64,000 nt of DNA, taken from Sphingobacteriia bacterium. GTDB lineage: Bacteria > Bacteroidota > Bacteroidia > Chitinophagales > Chitinophagaceae. The notes beneath the pieces were generated by a model. That model was not told where the DNA came from, ran no database searches, and saw nothing but the letters and a program-made list of their open reading frames with translations. Within the stretch, counting starts at the first letter, position 1; every line of letters begins with the position of its first letter. The DNA is taken from the NCBI GenBank assembly GCA_015999745.1, contig JAECQP010000005.1, positions 1 through 64,000 on the forward strand. The letters are read 5' to 3'. The position numbers and the translations under genes were made by a program. Positions 1-8,663 of the stretch are shown one piece after another.

Positions 1-605
1 GGGGAAGCATGGGTAACCAGGTTGCCAAGTACCCGAACAAAACCGTCAAACTGAAGAAAGCCGGAAAGAGTACACTGGCCGGCAGAAAGCTTTGGTTCGA
101 TGATAAATTTGGCCGGCTCAACACCGAAGAAAAAGGGGAATACCTGGGAAGTTTTGAAGACGAAAAGATCATTATTTTTTACAAAGACGGCACCTACGAG
201 TTAACCGATACGGAGATTACGCAGCGCTTTGAGCCCGATCAGGTGATGTTGATTGAACAGTTTAATCCCGGTAAGGTAATTACGGCGGTTTACCTGGATC
301 AGGATAAAAATCAGTACAATATCAAGCGGTTTAAAATAGAGACGTCCACACTGAAAACCCAATTCCTGTTCATCAAGGAAGGGGCGGGAAACAGATTGGA
401 AGCGGTTACCACCGAAGATGAGCCTATCTTAGTGGTACAAACCGGTCGCGGGCAGCAGGTGCGCAAGGCTAAATTTAAAGTGGCCAAAATGGTGGAAGTG
501 ATGGGCTGGAAAGCAGTTGGCGCAAAACTGACCGACTACAGTAAAACCATTGAAATGGAGTGGGAGCAGGCGGCGCCAAAGGATGCGGCACCTGAATTAT
601 TTTAA
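1..605 (+). CDS. parC: DNA topoisomerase IV / gyrase subunit A, C-terminal end (5' truncated by window)
   Basis: The frame is already open at the left edge, so only about the last 200 codons are present. The stretch GSMGNQVAKYP and the following STLAGRKLWFD resemble the C-terminal DNA-wrapping beta-propeller of type IIA topoisomerase A subunits, in the short form seen in Bacteroidetes ParC-like proteins. The winged helix and catalytic Tyr lie outside the window. The enzyme passes DNA duplexes through a double-strand break to relax or decatenate chromosomes. It ends 8 bases before cvfB, so the two are probably co-transcribed. GyrA is the alternative; the choice of ParC rests on resemblance of the C-terminal repeats only. 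Confidence 0.7.
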   Translation, partial: GSMGNQVAKYPNKTVKLKKAGKSTLAGRKLWFDDKFGRLNTEEKGEYLGSFEDEKIIIFYKDGTYELTDTEITQRFEPDQVMLIEQFNPGKVITAVYLDQDKNQYNIKRFKIETSTLKTQFLFIKEGAGNRLEAVTTEDEPILVVQTGRGQQVRKAKFKVAKMVEVMGWKAVGAKLTDYSKTIEMEWEQAAPKDAAPELF

Positions 606-613
606 CTGATATT

Positions 614-1456
614 ATGGACAGCATACAGGTTGGAAATTACAACACGCTTAAAGTGAGCCGCAAAGTTGAGTTTGGATTTTATCTGGACGACGGCGGTGAA
701 GGTATATTGCTGCCCAAAAGGTTCGCCCCGCGGGATTTGCGCATTGGCGATGAGATGAGGGTTTTTGTATACCATGATTCGGATAACCGTTTAATTGCCA
801 CCACACAAACGCCCAAGGCGGTTGTAGGTGAGATCGCCAAAATGAAAGTGGTATCTGTAACGAAGCAGGGCGCATTTCTGGACTGGGGATTAATGAAGGA
901 TCTCTTTGTACCGGCGTCCAAACAAATTTCCGGAATGCGCCTCGGAGGCGAATACCTGGTAATGCTCTATATAGATGAAATGACGGGCAGGGTAGCAGCT
1001 ACCGAAAAGGTAGAGAACCTGATGAGCAATGATACCCTTACGGTAAATGAAATGGAGATGGTAGACCTGCTGGTATACCGGACTTCTGAGCTGGGATATG
1101 TTATGATCATTAATAACAGGCATATCGGAATCCTGCATGGCAATGAAGTGTTTCAGCAACTGGAAATCGGTGATAAGGTAAAAGGCTTCATCAAGAAGAT
1201 CCGCCCCGACAATAAGATCGATCTGGTATTGGGAAAGCCGGGCTTTGATAAAGTAGAAGATGAGGGTGAAAAAATTCTGCGGCTCCTGCAGGAAAACAAC
1301 GGTTACCTGCCTTATCATGATAAATCCGATCCTGAAGATATATATGCATTTTTTGGTATGAGTAAGAAGACTTTTAAAATGACCACCGGTAATTTATATA
1401 AGCAACACAAGATTGCCTTTACCAAAACCGGTATACAATTGACCGCAGCCGAATGA
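614..1456 (+). CDS. cvfB: CvfB-family S1 RNA-binding protein
   Basis: 280 aa, the usual CvfB/YitL length. The N-terminal third (EFGFYLDDGGEGILLPKRF) and a second block around residues 75-100 (VVSVTKQGAFLDWGL, then KDLFVPAS) are S1-type OB folds; a third S1-like block lies near residues 140-205. The last ~65 residues (ILRLLQENNGYLPYHDKSDP, then FGMSKKTFK) match the winged-helix end of the family. Known members bind RNA and affect virulence-gene expression in staphylococci; the role here is not known. It starts 8 bases after the topoisomerase gene, suggesting one transcript. Cytoplasmic, with no signal peptide. Confidence 0.85.
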   Translation: MDSIQVGNYNTLKVSRKVEFGFYLDDGGEGILLPKRFAPRDLRIGDEMRVFVYHDSDNRLIATTQTPKAVVGEIAKMKVVSVTKQGAFLDWGLMKDLFVPASKQISGMRLGGEYLVMLYIDEMTGRVAATEKVENLMSNDTLTVNEMEMVDLLVYRTSELGYVMIINNRHIGILHGNEVFQQLEIGDKVKGFIKKIRPDNKIDLVLGKPGFDKVEDEGEKILRLLQENNGYLPYHDKSDPEDIYAFFGMSKKTFKMTTGNLYKQHKIAFTKTGIQLTAAE

Positions 1457-1537
1457 TTGGTATCTACTTCTGAATGATTTCGCTAACAAATGTTAGTATT
1501 TATGATTACCTTCGTCCCTCTAAAAAAATTGTAAGTC

Positions 1538-2722
1538 ATGTCGAAAAAAATCGTCTACATCGTATCTGCCGTTCGTACACCCATTGGTAGCTTTGGCGGC
1601 ACTTTAAAAGATTTTACTGCACCACAACTGGGTGCTGTTGCCATCAAAGGCGCAGTTGCAAAAGCGGGAATTGATCCGGCGCTGGTAGATGAGGTTTTAA
1701 TGGGTTGTGTTATACAAGCCAATACGGGACAGGCTCCTGCGCGTCAGGCAGCTAAGTTCGCAGGTCTTCCGGATCATGTGATTGCAACGACAATCAATAA
1801 AGTTTGTGCAAGCGGTATGAAGGCCATTGCACAGGGAGCGCAGTCTATCTTATTGGGAGATTCAGATATTGTAGTGGCAGGTGGAATGGAAAGCATGAGT
1901 AATGTGCCTTACTACAGCCCCAATACCAGGTGGGGAAATAAATATGGAAATGTAAGCCTGATTGATGGCCTGGCCAAGGACGGGTTAACCGATGTGTACC
2001 ATAATTATGCAATGGGTAATTCCGCTGAGCTCTGTGCAAAAGAATGCAATATCAGTCGTGCAGACCAGGACGCATTTGCAGTGGAAAGTTATAAGAGAAG
2101 CCAGGCAGCCGTAAACAACGGTTCTTTTGAAACAGAGATCGTTCCTGTTGAAATACCACAGCGCAAAGGCGATCCGATTCTTTTTGACAAAGACGAAGAA
2201 CCATTCAATGTAAAATTTGATAAAATTCCGGAATTAAAACCTTCATTCATAAAAGACGGCACTGTAACTGCGGCCAATTCAAGTACCATGAATGATGGTG
2301 CAGCAGCAGTAGTATTGATGAGTAAGGAAAAAGCAGATGAACTGGGTATTAAACCGCTTGCCATCATCCGCAGCTATGCAGATGCAGAACAGGCTCCTGA
2401 TTGGTTTACCACTACACCTTCTCTGGCCGTTCCTAAAGCCGTTGCAAAAGCAGGACTGGAAATGAACCAGGTAGACTATGTAGAACTGAACGAAGCTTTT
2501 GCCGTGGTTGGCATTGCCAATACGCAAAAAATGAAACTGGATCCGGCCAGGGTAAACGCTCATGGTGGCGCAGTATCCCTGGGGCACCCCCTGGGTTGCA
2601 GCGGTGCCAGAATTATTGTTACACTGATCAATGTATTAAAACAAAAGGGCGGTAAAATTGGAGCAGCAGGTATTTGTAATGGTGGTGGCGGTGCCAGTGC
2701 CATGGTGATAGAGTTGGCCTAA
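1538..2722 (+). CDS. Acetyl-CoA C-acetyltransferase (thiolase)
   Basis: 394 aa, the standard length of biosynthetic/degradative thiolases. The acyl-accepting Cys is at residue 90 (NKVCASGMKA), the catalytic His at 350 (SLGHPLGCSG) and the proton-shuttling Cys at 380 (GICNGGGGASA), so the full Cys-His-Cys set is intact. It interconverts two acetyl-CoA with acetoacetyl-CoA, or cleaves 3-ketoacyl-CoA. It stands alone: the upstream gap of about 80 bases holds a TACCTTCG box at 1507-1514 that is one base from the Bacteroidetes -7 consensus, and the next gene is convergent and 8 bases away. Substrate chain length cannot be read from the sequence. Confidence 0.92.
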   Translation: MSKKIVYIVSAVRTPIGSFGGTLKDFTAPQLGAVAIKGAVAKAGIDPALVDEVLMGCVIQANTGQAPARQAAKFAGLPDHVIATTINKVCASGMKAIAQGAQSILLGDSDIVVAGGMESMSNVPYYSPNTRWGNKYGNVSLIDGLAKDGLTDVYHNYAMGNSAELCAKECNISRADQDAFAVESYKRSQAAVNNGSFETEIVPVEIPQRKGDPILFDKDEEPFNVKFDKIPELKPSFIKDGTVTAANSSTMNDGAAAVVLMSKEKADELGIKPLAIIRSYADAEQAPDWFTTTPSLAVPKAVAKAGLEMNQVDYVELNEAFAVVGIANTQKMKLDPARVNAHGGAVSLGHPLGCSGARIIVTLINVLKQKGGKIGAAGICNGGGGASAMVIELA

Positions 2723-2730
2723 TACTTTAA

Positions 2731-3681
2731 TTACTTCCAGGGTCCGTATTTGTGTTGTTTTTCACTTAATGTATCCGCATAAGGGCCAAACGGATGGTCA
2801 ACGGGCTTCTTCCTGATATCAGGCCAGTCTGTTGACCATTTTTTATTGGGGCGTTCCCGGGAATTTACAAATGCTGCCACATCCCATGCCTGCTCGTTGG
2901 TGATGACCGGGTTATGATAGTTGACCGTGTTAGGCATATTGCACTTCACAAAACCGGCAAAGCGGGAAAGCCGGTAAAGACCTGCAGATACATTGTAACT
3001 ATGCTTCCCCCAGAGTGGCGGGTATTGGTAACCAATCCGGTCTTTATCCGGCGCCCCTTCACCATTTTTGCCATGGCAATTGGCGCAGAAACTGGTATAC
3101 ACCCATTCACCTTTTACCGGATCTGCCGCCCTGTTCATGTAGGGGAGTTCCTGAATGCCCGTGCCTCTTGGTGTGGTGTTCTTTGCCACGTCCTGTCCTA
3201 CCCAGCGGATATAGGCAACAATGGCTTCCATTTCATAAGAACCGGAATCGGGCGGGATGCCATTCAAACTTCGTTCAAAGCAGTCGCTGATCCTTTTGCG
3301 AATCGTTTCCATGGTTCCGGACCTTGCCCTGTATAAAGGATAGTTGGACGAAACCCTTCCAAAATTATTGCCCCAGGGTTTGGTACCTGCATCCAGGTGG
3401 CAGTTCTGGCAATTCATGCCATTGGTGGTTTGGCTAACAGTGCCTTTTGCCCCCAGGTAATATGCGGTTTGGCTGATCAATGCTCTTCCGTAGCGGATGG
3501 TATCACCGGTTTTATTTTCCGGGATCTGGTATACACCCGGGCCTACCCAGCAACTGGTATCTGTTACGATAAAACCGGGATTGTTGCCAATTGACTGATT
3601 GCTGCACTGCGTAAACAGCGCCAGCACAAAAGCAGCCATCAAAAAAAAATGCAGCAGTTTAAAAAGCCTTGAAAATTTCAT
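2731..3681 (-). CDS. tsdA: Dihaem cytochrome c, thiosulfate dehydrogenase (TsdA)-like
   Basis: Start chosen at the ATG at 3681 (MKFSRLFKLL), because the longer frame to 3714 only adds residues before the hydrophobic export signal. The precursor has an N-terminal membrane/signal segment ending near a Cys (LALFTQC); -1 Gln makes a lipobox doubtful. There are two haem sites, CQNCH (about residue 91) and CANCH (about residue 199). NGMNCQNCHLDAGTKPWGNN and DCFERSLNG are typical of TsdA proteins, where a conserved Cys serves as an unusual axial haem ligand; the Cys of DCFERS is the candidate. Known TsdA enzymes interconvert thiosulfate and tetrathionate in the periplasm. The start overlaps the preceding TauE-type permease gene by about 23 bases, so the genes are probably coupled. 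Direction of catalysis is unknown. Confidence 0.7.
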   Translation of the reverse strand: MKFSRLFKLLHFFLMAAFVLALFTQCSNQSIGNNPGFIVTDTSCWVGPGVYQIPENKTGDTIRYGRALISQTAYYLGAKGTVSQTTNGMNCQNCHLDAGTKPWGNNFGRVSSNYPLYRARSGTMETIRKRISDCFERSLNGIPPDSGSYEMEAIVAYIRWVGQDVAKNTTPRGTGIQELPYMNRAADPVKGEWVYTSFCANCHGKNGEGAPDKDRIGYQYPPLWGKHSYNVSAGLYRLSRFAGFVKCNMPNTVNYHNPVITNEQAWDVAAFVNSRERPNKKWSTDWPDIRKKPVDHPFGPYADTLSEKQHKYGPWK

Positions 3682-4456
3682 GCAGTATAATATAGCAACC
3701 CACTGAAAGTACAAAAAAACCGAATCCCTTCTTTAAACGGTTTCCCGAAATATGATTGCTGAGCCGATCTCCGATAAAAATACCTGCACAACTGATGGCG
3801 GTAATCTTTCCTAAGAGCAGCCAGTCGAAAGAATAACTGCTCAGTAAATCGCCGGCAAAGCCAAAGAGTGAATTCGCGGCAATGATCAGCAACGAAGTGC
3901 CGATGGCCGTTTTCATAGGAAGCTGAAAGGAGAAGATCAATACGGGTATAATAACAAAACCTCCTCCTGCACCAATAAACCCGGTAAGAATTCCTACTTC
4001 CACGCCTCTGATCAAAGCGCCGGAGGCACTCACCGGTTTGTTGAGGGAGGAATTGTTCTTTGGGTTTTTCCCGATCATATGTATGGAGGAAATGATCATG
4101 ATAATGGCAAAGAGGAACAGTGTAGCCAGCGATTTGGTGATGTTCAGGTTACCAATGGTTAACAGGTGATCGGGTATGGCGGGTAATATGAATTTTCTGA
4201 CCAGCAATACGGTGATAATGGATGTTAGGCCAAAGTAGCCCGCAGCCCTGGTGTCCACTTCATTTTGCCGGTATTTCATGATGGCGCCAACCAGGCTGCT
4301 GAAACCTACAATAAACAACGAGTATCCGGTAGCGCTCAGCGGATCTAAGGCAAACAGGTAAACCAATACAGGGATGGTTAATATAGATCCGCCGCCCCCG
4401 ATCAGTCCGAGAGAAATACCAATGAGCAATGCTGTAAAGTAGCCGATTATTTCCAT
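3659..4456 (-). CDS. TauE/SafE-family sulfite/sulfonate permease
   Basis: 265 aa, hydrophobic throughout with about eight predicted membrane segments. The N-terminal LIGGGGSILTIPVLVYL and the repeated ILTGFIGAGGGFVIIPVLI half are the internal duplication characteristic of TauE/SafE (DUF81) proteins. Family members export sulfite, sulfoacetate or related organosulfur anions, but many are uncharacterised. It overlaps the upstream SDR gene by one base (TAATG) and the downstream cytochrome gene by 23 bases, so it is translationally coupled on both sides. With a TsdA-like cytochrome beside it, a sulfur oxyanion is a reasonable guess for the substrate; that part is inference. Confidence 0.85.
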   Translation of the reverse strand: MEIIGYFTALLIGISLGLIGGGGSILTIPVLVYLFALDPLSATGYSLFIVGFSSLVGAIMKYRQNEVDTRAAGYFGLTSIITVLLVRKFILPAIPDHLLTIGNLNITKSLATLFLFAIIMIISSIHMIGKNPKNNSSLNKPVSASGALIRGVEVGILTGFIGAGGGFVIIPVLIFSFQLPMKTAIGTSLLIIAANSLFGFAGDLLSSYSFDWLLLGKITAISCAGIFIGDRLSNHISGNRLKKGFGFFVLSVGCYIILHEIFKAF

Positions 4457-5094
4457 TAGCTGTTGCTGATTCCTACCCGTTGATGGATGAATTCATTTTT
4501 AGCGACCGAATCCAGTATTGCGTGTGCAAGATCGCCTGCATTGATGGCGCCGATACCTGCAACAGCAGGGTAGGTTACACTGGTAAGGTACAACCCGGTT
4601 TCGTCCGCATCTATAATGTTTGGTGGACAATAAAAGGTCCAGTTCAGACCGGAGGCATTGAGCTGCTCAAAAGCCTTCAGGTGTTCTATTCCTACGGGCT
4701 TGTATTCTTCGGGGTAATCCGGATCATTGACCAGGTATTCGTTGTCGGGGGTATTCAGTACGCCCAGGCCGCCCAGGGCTACAATCCGTTCAACACCCTT
4801 CTTCTTCATTTGGGCAATGATGTTCTTCATGCCCAGGCTCCTGCTTTTGTCGGAGCCGTCAAAAGCGCCGCCCAAAACTGAGATCACTGCATCTGCATGA
4901 TCCAATGCTGCAGCCACATCTCCGGCATCAAAGATATAGCCTTTGCGGGCAATCAGGTGATCATTCCGATTGTCCTGATCTATCAGTGATTCCACATTTC
5001 TGCCAAAGGCAGTAATCAAAAAACCTCTGTTCAGCCCCTGTTGAACAATACGCCTGCCTACCTGACCGGTAGCGCCAAATACGGTAATATGCAT
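4456..5094 (-). CDS. NAD(P)-binding SDR-like oxidoreductase/epimerase
   Basis: 212 aa. The N-terminus MHITVFGATGQVGRRIVQQG has the GxTGxxG dinucleotide-binding loop of atypical/extended short-chain dehydrogenases (NAD(P)H-binding, NmrA/YwnB-like). ADAVISVLGG and ERIVALGGLGVLN fit the later Rossmann strands. No classical YxxxK pair is evident, so it may be a redox sensor or flavin-reductase-like member rather than a dehydrogenase. The stop codon shares its last base with the start of the TauE/SafE gene. It is the third gene of a five-gene minus-strand cluster. Substrate not recognisable. Confidence 0.75.
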   Translation of the reverse strand: MHITVFGATGQVGRRIVQQGLNRGFLITAFGRNVESLIDQDNRNDHLIARKGYIFDAGDVAAALDHADAVISVLGGAFDGSDKSRSLGMKNIIAQMKKKGVERIVALGGLGVLNTPDNEYLVNDPDYPEEYKPVGIEHLKAFEQLNASGLNWTFYCPPNIIDADETGLYLTSVTYPAVAGIGAINAGDLAHAILDSVAKNEFIHQRVGISNS

Positions 5095-5118
5095 AAAGAA
5101 CAGTTTATAAAGTTTATA

Positions 5119-5451
5119 TCAGCCGGCTATTTGTTCGGCCAGTTCCTGCATGCTGATGCCCTGGTGACTTTCGTCGTAAACGCATTCCGCATTTTTGATC
5201 AGCAGTATCTGGGGAGATTCGTGGTGTACCTGGAAGGTTTCCGCCACTTCGTTAGATAAGATCCTGTATTGAATCAGGTCCAGGTAATAGAAATCGGCAG
5301 TTTCGGGGGCTTCTTCGCGCTCCAGCCGGTTTAACGCCATAGAACTAATACTGCACCGGGTACTATGCTTGAATATCACCTGAGGTTTTTGAATTGATTT
5401 TACACGAATATCGTCCAGCTGGACTGCCGTGGTTAAAGGGATCCATTTCAT
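5119..5451 (-). CDS. ytxJ: Bacillithiol-system redox protein YtxJ
   Basis: Start set at the ATG at 5451 (MKWIPLTTAVQLDD); the longer frame upstream has no similarity and overlaps the small lipoprotein gene. The 110-aa product has a thioredoxin-like fold with one Cys in FKHSTRCSISSMALNRLE, the monothiol signature of YtxJ proteins. These are proposed bacilliredoxin-like partners that remove bacillithiol from S-bacillithiolated proteins. Bacillithiol is the low-molecular-weight thiol of Firmicutes and many Bacteroidetes. It is located 24 bases upstream of the SDR gene in the same orientation. Family assignment is strong; the precise target is unknown. Confidence 0.85.
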   Translation of the reverse strand: MKWIPLTTAVQLDDIRVKSIQKPQVIFKHSTRCSISSMALNRLEREEAPETADFYYLDLIQYRILSNEVAETFQVHHESPQILLIKNAECVYDESHQGISMQELAEQIAG

Positions 5452-5485
5452 GGGAGTAACTTTCTGTAAAATTACTCTATTTGGT

Positions 5486-5605
5486 TTAACCTCTGAAATA
5501 TCGGGGGTTGGTAGTGGGGCAGCCTCTGCCTTTCTCAGATGCGCAGGATGAAAGCGCAGCCGTGATGAAACCTGCAAGAACTAAGAATAAGGCAATCTTT
5601 TTCAT
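5486..5605 (-). CDS. Small lipoprotein (39 aa), function unknown
   Basis: Start placed at the ATG at 5605, giving MKKIALFLVLAGFITAALSSC followed by 18 mostly polar residues. This is a lipoprotein signal peptide with an LSSC lipobox. The C-terminal motif GCPTTNPRYFRG resembles the Gly-Cys-Pro ending of small lipoproteins found widely in Bacteroidetes, whose role is not known. It is the first gene of the minus-strand run leading to ytxJ 34 bases downstream. The longer frame extending to 5692 adds an N-terminus without a signal and is not favoured. Confidence 0.6.
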   Translation of the reverse strand: MKKIALFLVLAGFITAALSSCASEKGRGCPTTNPRYFRG

Positions 5606-5731
5606 ACGTTGTTGATTGTACATGATAAGCATGTATTTTGCACAGGAACGAAGATAAACTTTCTGTGCAAAATGCAGCCCGGCAGGAATCATTTAAAATG
5701 TTAATTTCCGCCAGGATAAAACTATAAACGT

Positions 5732-7090
5732 ATGCGTGTTCATTTTATTTCAATCGGGGGTAGTGTAATGCATCAATTGGCGATTGCATTAAGCAAAAAA
5801 GGGTACCAGGTCAGCGGTACAGATGATGAAATTTTTGAGCCGGCTGCCGGAAACCTGGCTGCAGCAGGCTTACTTCCAGCCCAAATCGGTTGGCAGCCAG
5901 AACTGATTACCACCGATCTGGATGCGGTAATTCTAGGCATGCATGCAAAAGATGACAACCCTGAATTACTGAAAGCCAGGGAGTTAGGATTGGCTATTTA
6001 TTCTTTTCCTGAATATATTTACCAGGAAAGCCGGCAAAAGAAAAGAGTGGTTGTGGGGGGAAGTCATGGTAAAACCACCACGACCAGCATGATCATGCAT
6101 GCCCTGAAAGAACTGAACCGGGATTTTGATTACCTGGTAGGGGCCAAACTGGCAGGATTTGAACAATCTGTACGGGTAACCGATGCGCCGGTCATTGTAT
6201 GTGAGGGGGATGAATATCCCGCCAGTGCCATTGAACGAAAACCCAAATTCCATTTTTTGTATCCGCATGTGGCCATCCTGACCGGGATCGCCTGGGATCA
6301 TATTAATGTATTTCCCACTTTTGAATTTTACCTGGAACAGTTTGTGATTTTTATAAACCGGATAGAGAAAGGCGGGATACTCATTTACAACACATCCGAT
6401 GAGGTACTGAATAAACTGGTGCAGGACCACCAGCGAACAGATATCCGTTACCAACCCTATGCGGTGCCGGACCATACCATACAGGATGGAATAACCACCG
6501 TTACAATTGCCGGTGTTTCCGGAAAACTGCGTGTATTTGGCAATCACAACCTGATGAACCTGCAGGCTGCTTATTATGCCTGCGCCGAACTGGGGGTAAC
6601 TGCCGGTGATTTCATCCGGGTGATGCAGGATTTTTCCGGAGCCTCCAAGCGACTGGAATTACTGGCTTCCAATGAACAGGTGAATGTGTACAGAGATTTT
6701 GCGCACGCACCCAGCAAGGTGAAAGCAACAGTCGAAGCTGTTAAACAACAGTATCCCGACAGAAAGCTCTTTGGTATCCTGGAGCTGCATACTTACAGCA
6801 GCCTGAATGAAGCATTTATGCAAGAATATAAAGGCGCATTTGATCAGGTAGACGTAGGTGTTGTATTTTATTCGAAGCATGCACTGGAACTGAAGCGAAT
6901 GCCGGATTTACCTGCAAAAAAAGTGAAGGAAGGTTTTGCCAAAGAAGGACTCCTGGTAATCAATGATAAAGCAATTCTGGAAACCTGGTTGAAATCGCAG
7001 GATTTTTCCCATTCAAATATTCTGTTGATGAGCAGCGGTAATTATGATGGAATAGACATATTTTCGTTCGCGAAAGAAATCACTCAATAA
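5732..7090 (+). CDS. mpl: UDP-N-acetylmuramate:murein tripeptide ligase (Mpl-like)
   Basis: 452 aa Mur-ligase protein. An N-terminal Rossmann-like domain (MRVHFISIGGSVMHQLAIAL) is followed by the ATP-binding loop VVVGGSHGKTTTT at residues 107-118, a central domain with NHNLMNLQAAYYA, and the C-terminal ligase domain (RDFAHAPSKVKATVEAVKQ). SIGGSVMHQLA in place of GIGGxGMSALA, and the AHAPSK rather than DYGHHP sequence, separate Mpl from MurC. Mpl joins recycled L-Ala-D-Glu-meso-Dap tripeptide to UDP-MurNAc in the cytoplasm. The 3' end is 17 bases from the exonuclease gene, so both may share a transcript. Confidence 0.88.
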   Translation: MRVHFISIGGSVMHQLAIALSKKGYQVSGTDDEIFEPAAGNLAAAGLLPAQIGWQPELITTDLDAVILGMHAKDDNPELLKARELGLAIYSFPEYIYQESRQKKRVVVGGSHGKTTTTSMIMHALKELNRDFDYLVGAKLAGFEQSVRVTDAPVIVCEGDEYPASAIERKPKFHFLYPHVAILTGIAWDHINVFPTFEFYLEQFVIFINRIEKGGILIYNTSDEVLNKLVQDHQRTDIRYQPYAVPDHTIQDGITTVTIAGVSGKLRVFGNHNLMNLQAAYYACAELGVTAGDFIRVMQDFSGASKRLELLASNEQVNVYRDFAHAPSKVKATVEAVKQQYPDRKLFGILELHTYSSLNEAFMQEYKGAFDQVDVGVVFYSKHALELKRMPDLPAKKVKEGFAKEGLLVINDKAILETWLKSQDFSHSNILLMSSGNYDGIDIFSFAKEITQ

Positions 7091-7107
7091 TTAAGCACCA
7101 AAGGCAA

Positions 7108-7878
7108 ATGAAACTTCAACTAAACCGCCCACTTGCATTTATAGATCTGGAAACCACCGGCGTAAACATCAGCAACGATCGTATTGTGGAAATAGGGATC
7201 GTCAAGATCTTACCCGATGGAGCCAAACAGGTGAAGCGTAAGCTGATTAATCCGTTAATGCCGATTCCTGCCGGAGCCAGTGATGTGCATGGAATTACCG
7301 ACGAAATGGTGAAGGATGCACCCGGTTTTAAGCAGGTAGCCAACGAAATAAAACAGTTCATCGAAAATTGTGATATGGGTGGTTACAACAGCAATCGTTT
7401 TGATGTACCTATGCTGATAGAGGAATTCCTGCGTGCAGGAATTGAGTTTTCGGTAGAAGGCAGAAAGCTGGTGGATGTGCAGAAAGTGTTTCATATGATG
7501 GAACAGCGTACCCTGAGCGCCGCGTATAAATTTTATTGCAATAAAACGCTGGAAGGCGCGCACAGTGCAGAAGTGGATGCCACGGCAACCTGGGAAGTAC
7601 TGGAAGCGCAGGTAGAACGATACCCCCAGATTGGCGCAACCGTTGATAGCATTGTGAAATTTACGGGAGAAGATGAGATTGTAGATTTTGCCCGCAGATT
7701 TGTGAAAGAGAAGGGTGTGGAGGTTTTCAACTTTGGAAAACACAAGGGGAAACCCGTAGTGCAGGTATTGAAAGAAGAGCCACAGTACTACGACTGGATG
7801 ATGAAAGGGGATTTTGCAATGGATACCAAACAGAAGCTCACTGAAATCCTTAACAGAACATTGGTCAGAAAACCCTGA
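7108..7878 (+). CDS. DnaQ-like 3'-5' exonuclease (DEDDh)
   Basis: 256 aa. The exonuclease core has the five DEDDh residues: D13 and E15 in AFIDLETTG, D99 in RFDVPML, and H152 and D157 in AHSAEVDATA. The tail (FNFGKHKGKPVVQVLKEEP and YYDWMM) is the short DUF3820-like segment that often follows epsilon-type exonucleases in Bacteroidetes. It probably serves DNA proofreading or repair, or RNA trimming; it is not embedded in a polymerase. Cytoplasmic. It lies between mpl and a glycosyltransferase with short gaps. Confidence 0.88.
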   Translation: MKLQLNRPLAFIDLETTGVNISNDRIVEIGIVKILPDGAKQVKRKLINPLMPIPAGASDVHGITDEMVKDAPGFKQVANEIKQFIENCDMGGYNSNRFDVPMLIEEFLRAGIEFSVEGRKLVDVQKVFHMMEQRTLSAAYKFYCNKTLEGAHSAEVDATATWEVLEAQVERYPQIGATVDSIVKFTGEDEIVDFARRFVKEKGVEVFNFGKHKGKPVVQVLKEEPQYYDWMMKGDFAMDTKQKLTEILNRTLVRKP

Positions 7879-7916
7879 TCAAAATCGTATATTCATCCCG
7901 AGAATTCCCCCTTTTT

Positions 7917-8663
7917 TTGGAAAAGATAGTCATCATACCAACCTATAATGAGCGAGAGAATATCGTAGCCATTGTTCATGCCGTGTTCAACCTGAACAAG
8001 GAATACCATGTGCTGGTGATCGATGACGGATCTCCCGATGGAACTGCCGATGTGGTAAGATCAATGATGGCTGAGTTCCCGGATCAGCTTTTTCTGGAAG
8101 AGCGCAAAGGAAAACTTGGTTTGGGCACAGCCTATATTCACGGATTTAAATGGTGCCTGGAAAGAGGCTATCAATTCATCTTTGAGATGGATGCAGATTT
8201 TTCGCATGATCCGAATGACCTGGAAAGATTATATCATGCCTGCAAAAACGAAGGCGCGGATCTTGCTGTGGGAAGTCGGTATATAAAAGGCGGTAAAACA
8301 GAAAACTGGCCGCTCGACAGGCAACTGTACTCAAGAGGGGGAGCATTGTACACCAAATTACTTACCTGGATGCCGGTGCAGGATCCAACTGCGGGTTTTG
8401 TTTGTTATAAAAAGGAAGTGCTGGAAGCCATCAATTTTGATATGATCTCTTTTGTGGGATACGCTTTCCAGATAGAGATGAAATTCGCCGCCTGGAAACT
8501 AGGCTTCAGGATTAAGGAAGTGCCCATTATTTTCCGCGACAGAAAGGTAGGTGTTAGTAAAATGAACAAAGGAATTATCAAAGAAGGCGTACTGGGCGTA
8601 ATCAGTATCCAGTGGCAAAGCCTGTTTAAAGACTATCATAGAAGATTAAAGAGTAGTAATTAA
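7917..8663 (+). CDS. Polyprenol monophosphomannose synthase (GT2)
   Basis: 248 aa, starting at a TTG (7917) because the glycosyltransferase fold begins immediately (MEKIVIIPTYNERENI) and no ATG lies near. The GT-A elements are DDGSPDGT at residues 36-43 and DADFSHDP at 92-99, matching dolichol/polyprenol-phosphate mannosyltransferases of the single-domain DPM1 type. The enzyme would transfer mannose from GDP-mannose to a lipid phosphate at the inner face of the membrane. There is no C-terminal membrane domain. The stop shares one base with the downstream EamA start (TAATG), so translation is coupled. The sugar could differ from mannose. Confidence 0.85.
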   Translation: MEKIVIIPTYNERENIVAIVHAVFNLNKEYHVLVIDDGSPDGTADVVRSMMAEFPDQLFLEERKGKLGLGTAYIHGFKWCLERGYQFIFEMDADFSHDPNDLERLYHACKNEGADLAVGSRYIKGGKTENWPLDRQLYSRGGALYTKLLTWMPVQDPTAGFVCYKKEVLEAINFDMISFVGYAFQIEMKFAAWKLGFRIKEVPIIFRDRKVGVSKMNKGIIKEGVLGVISIQWQSLFKDYHRRLKSSN

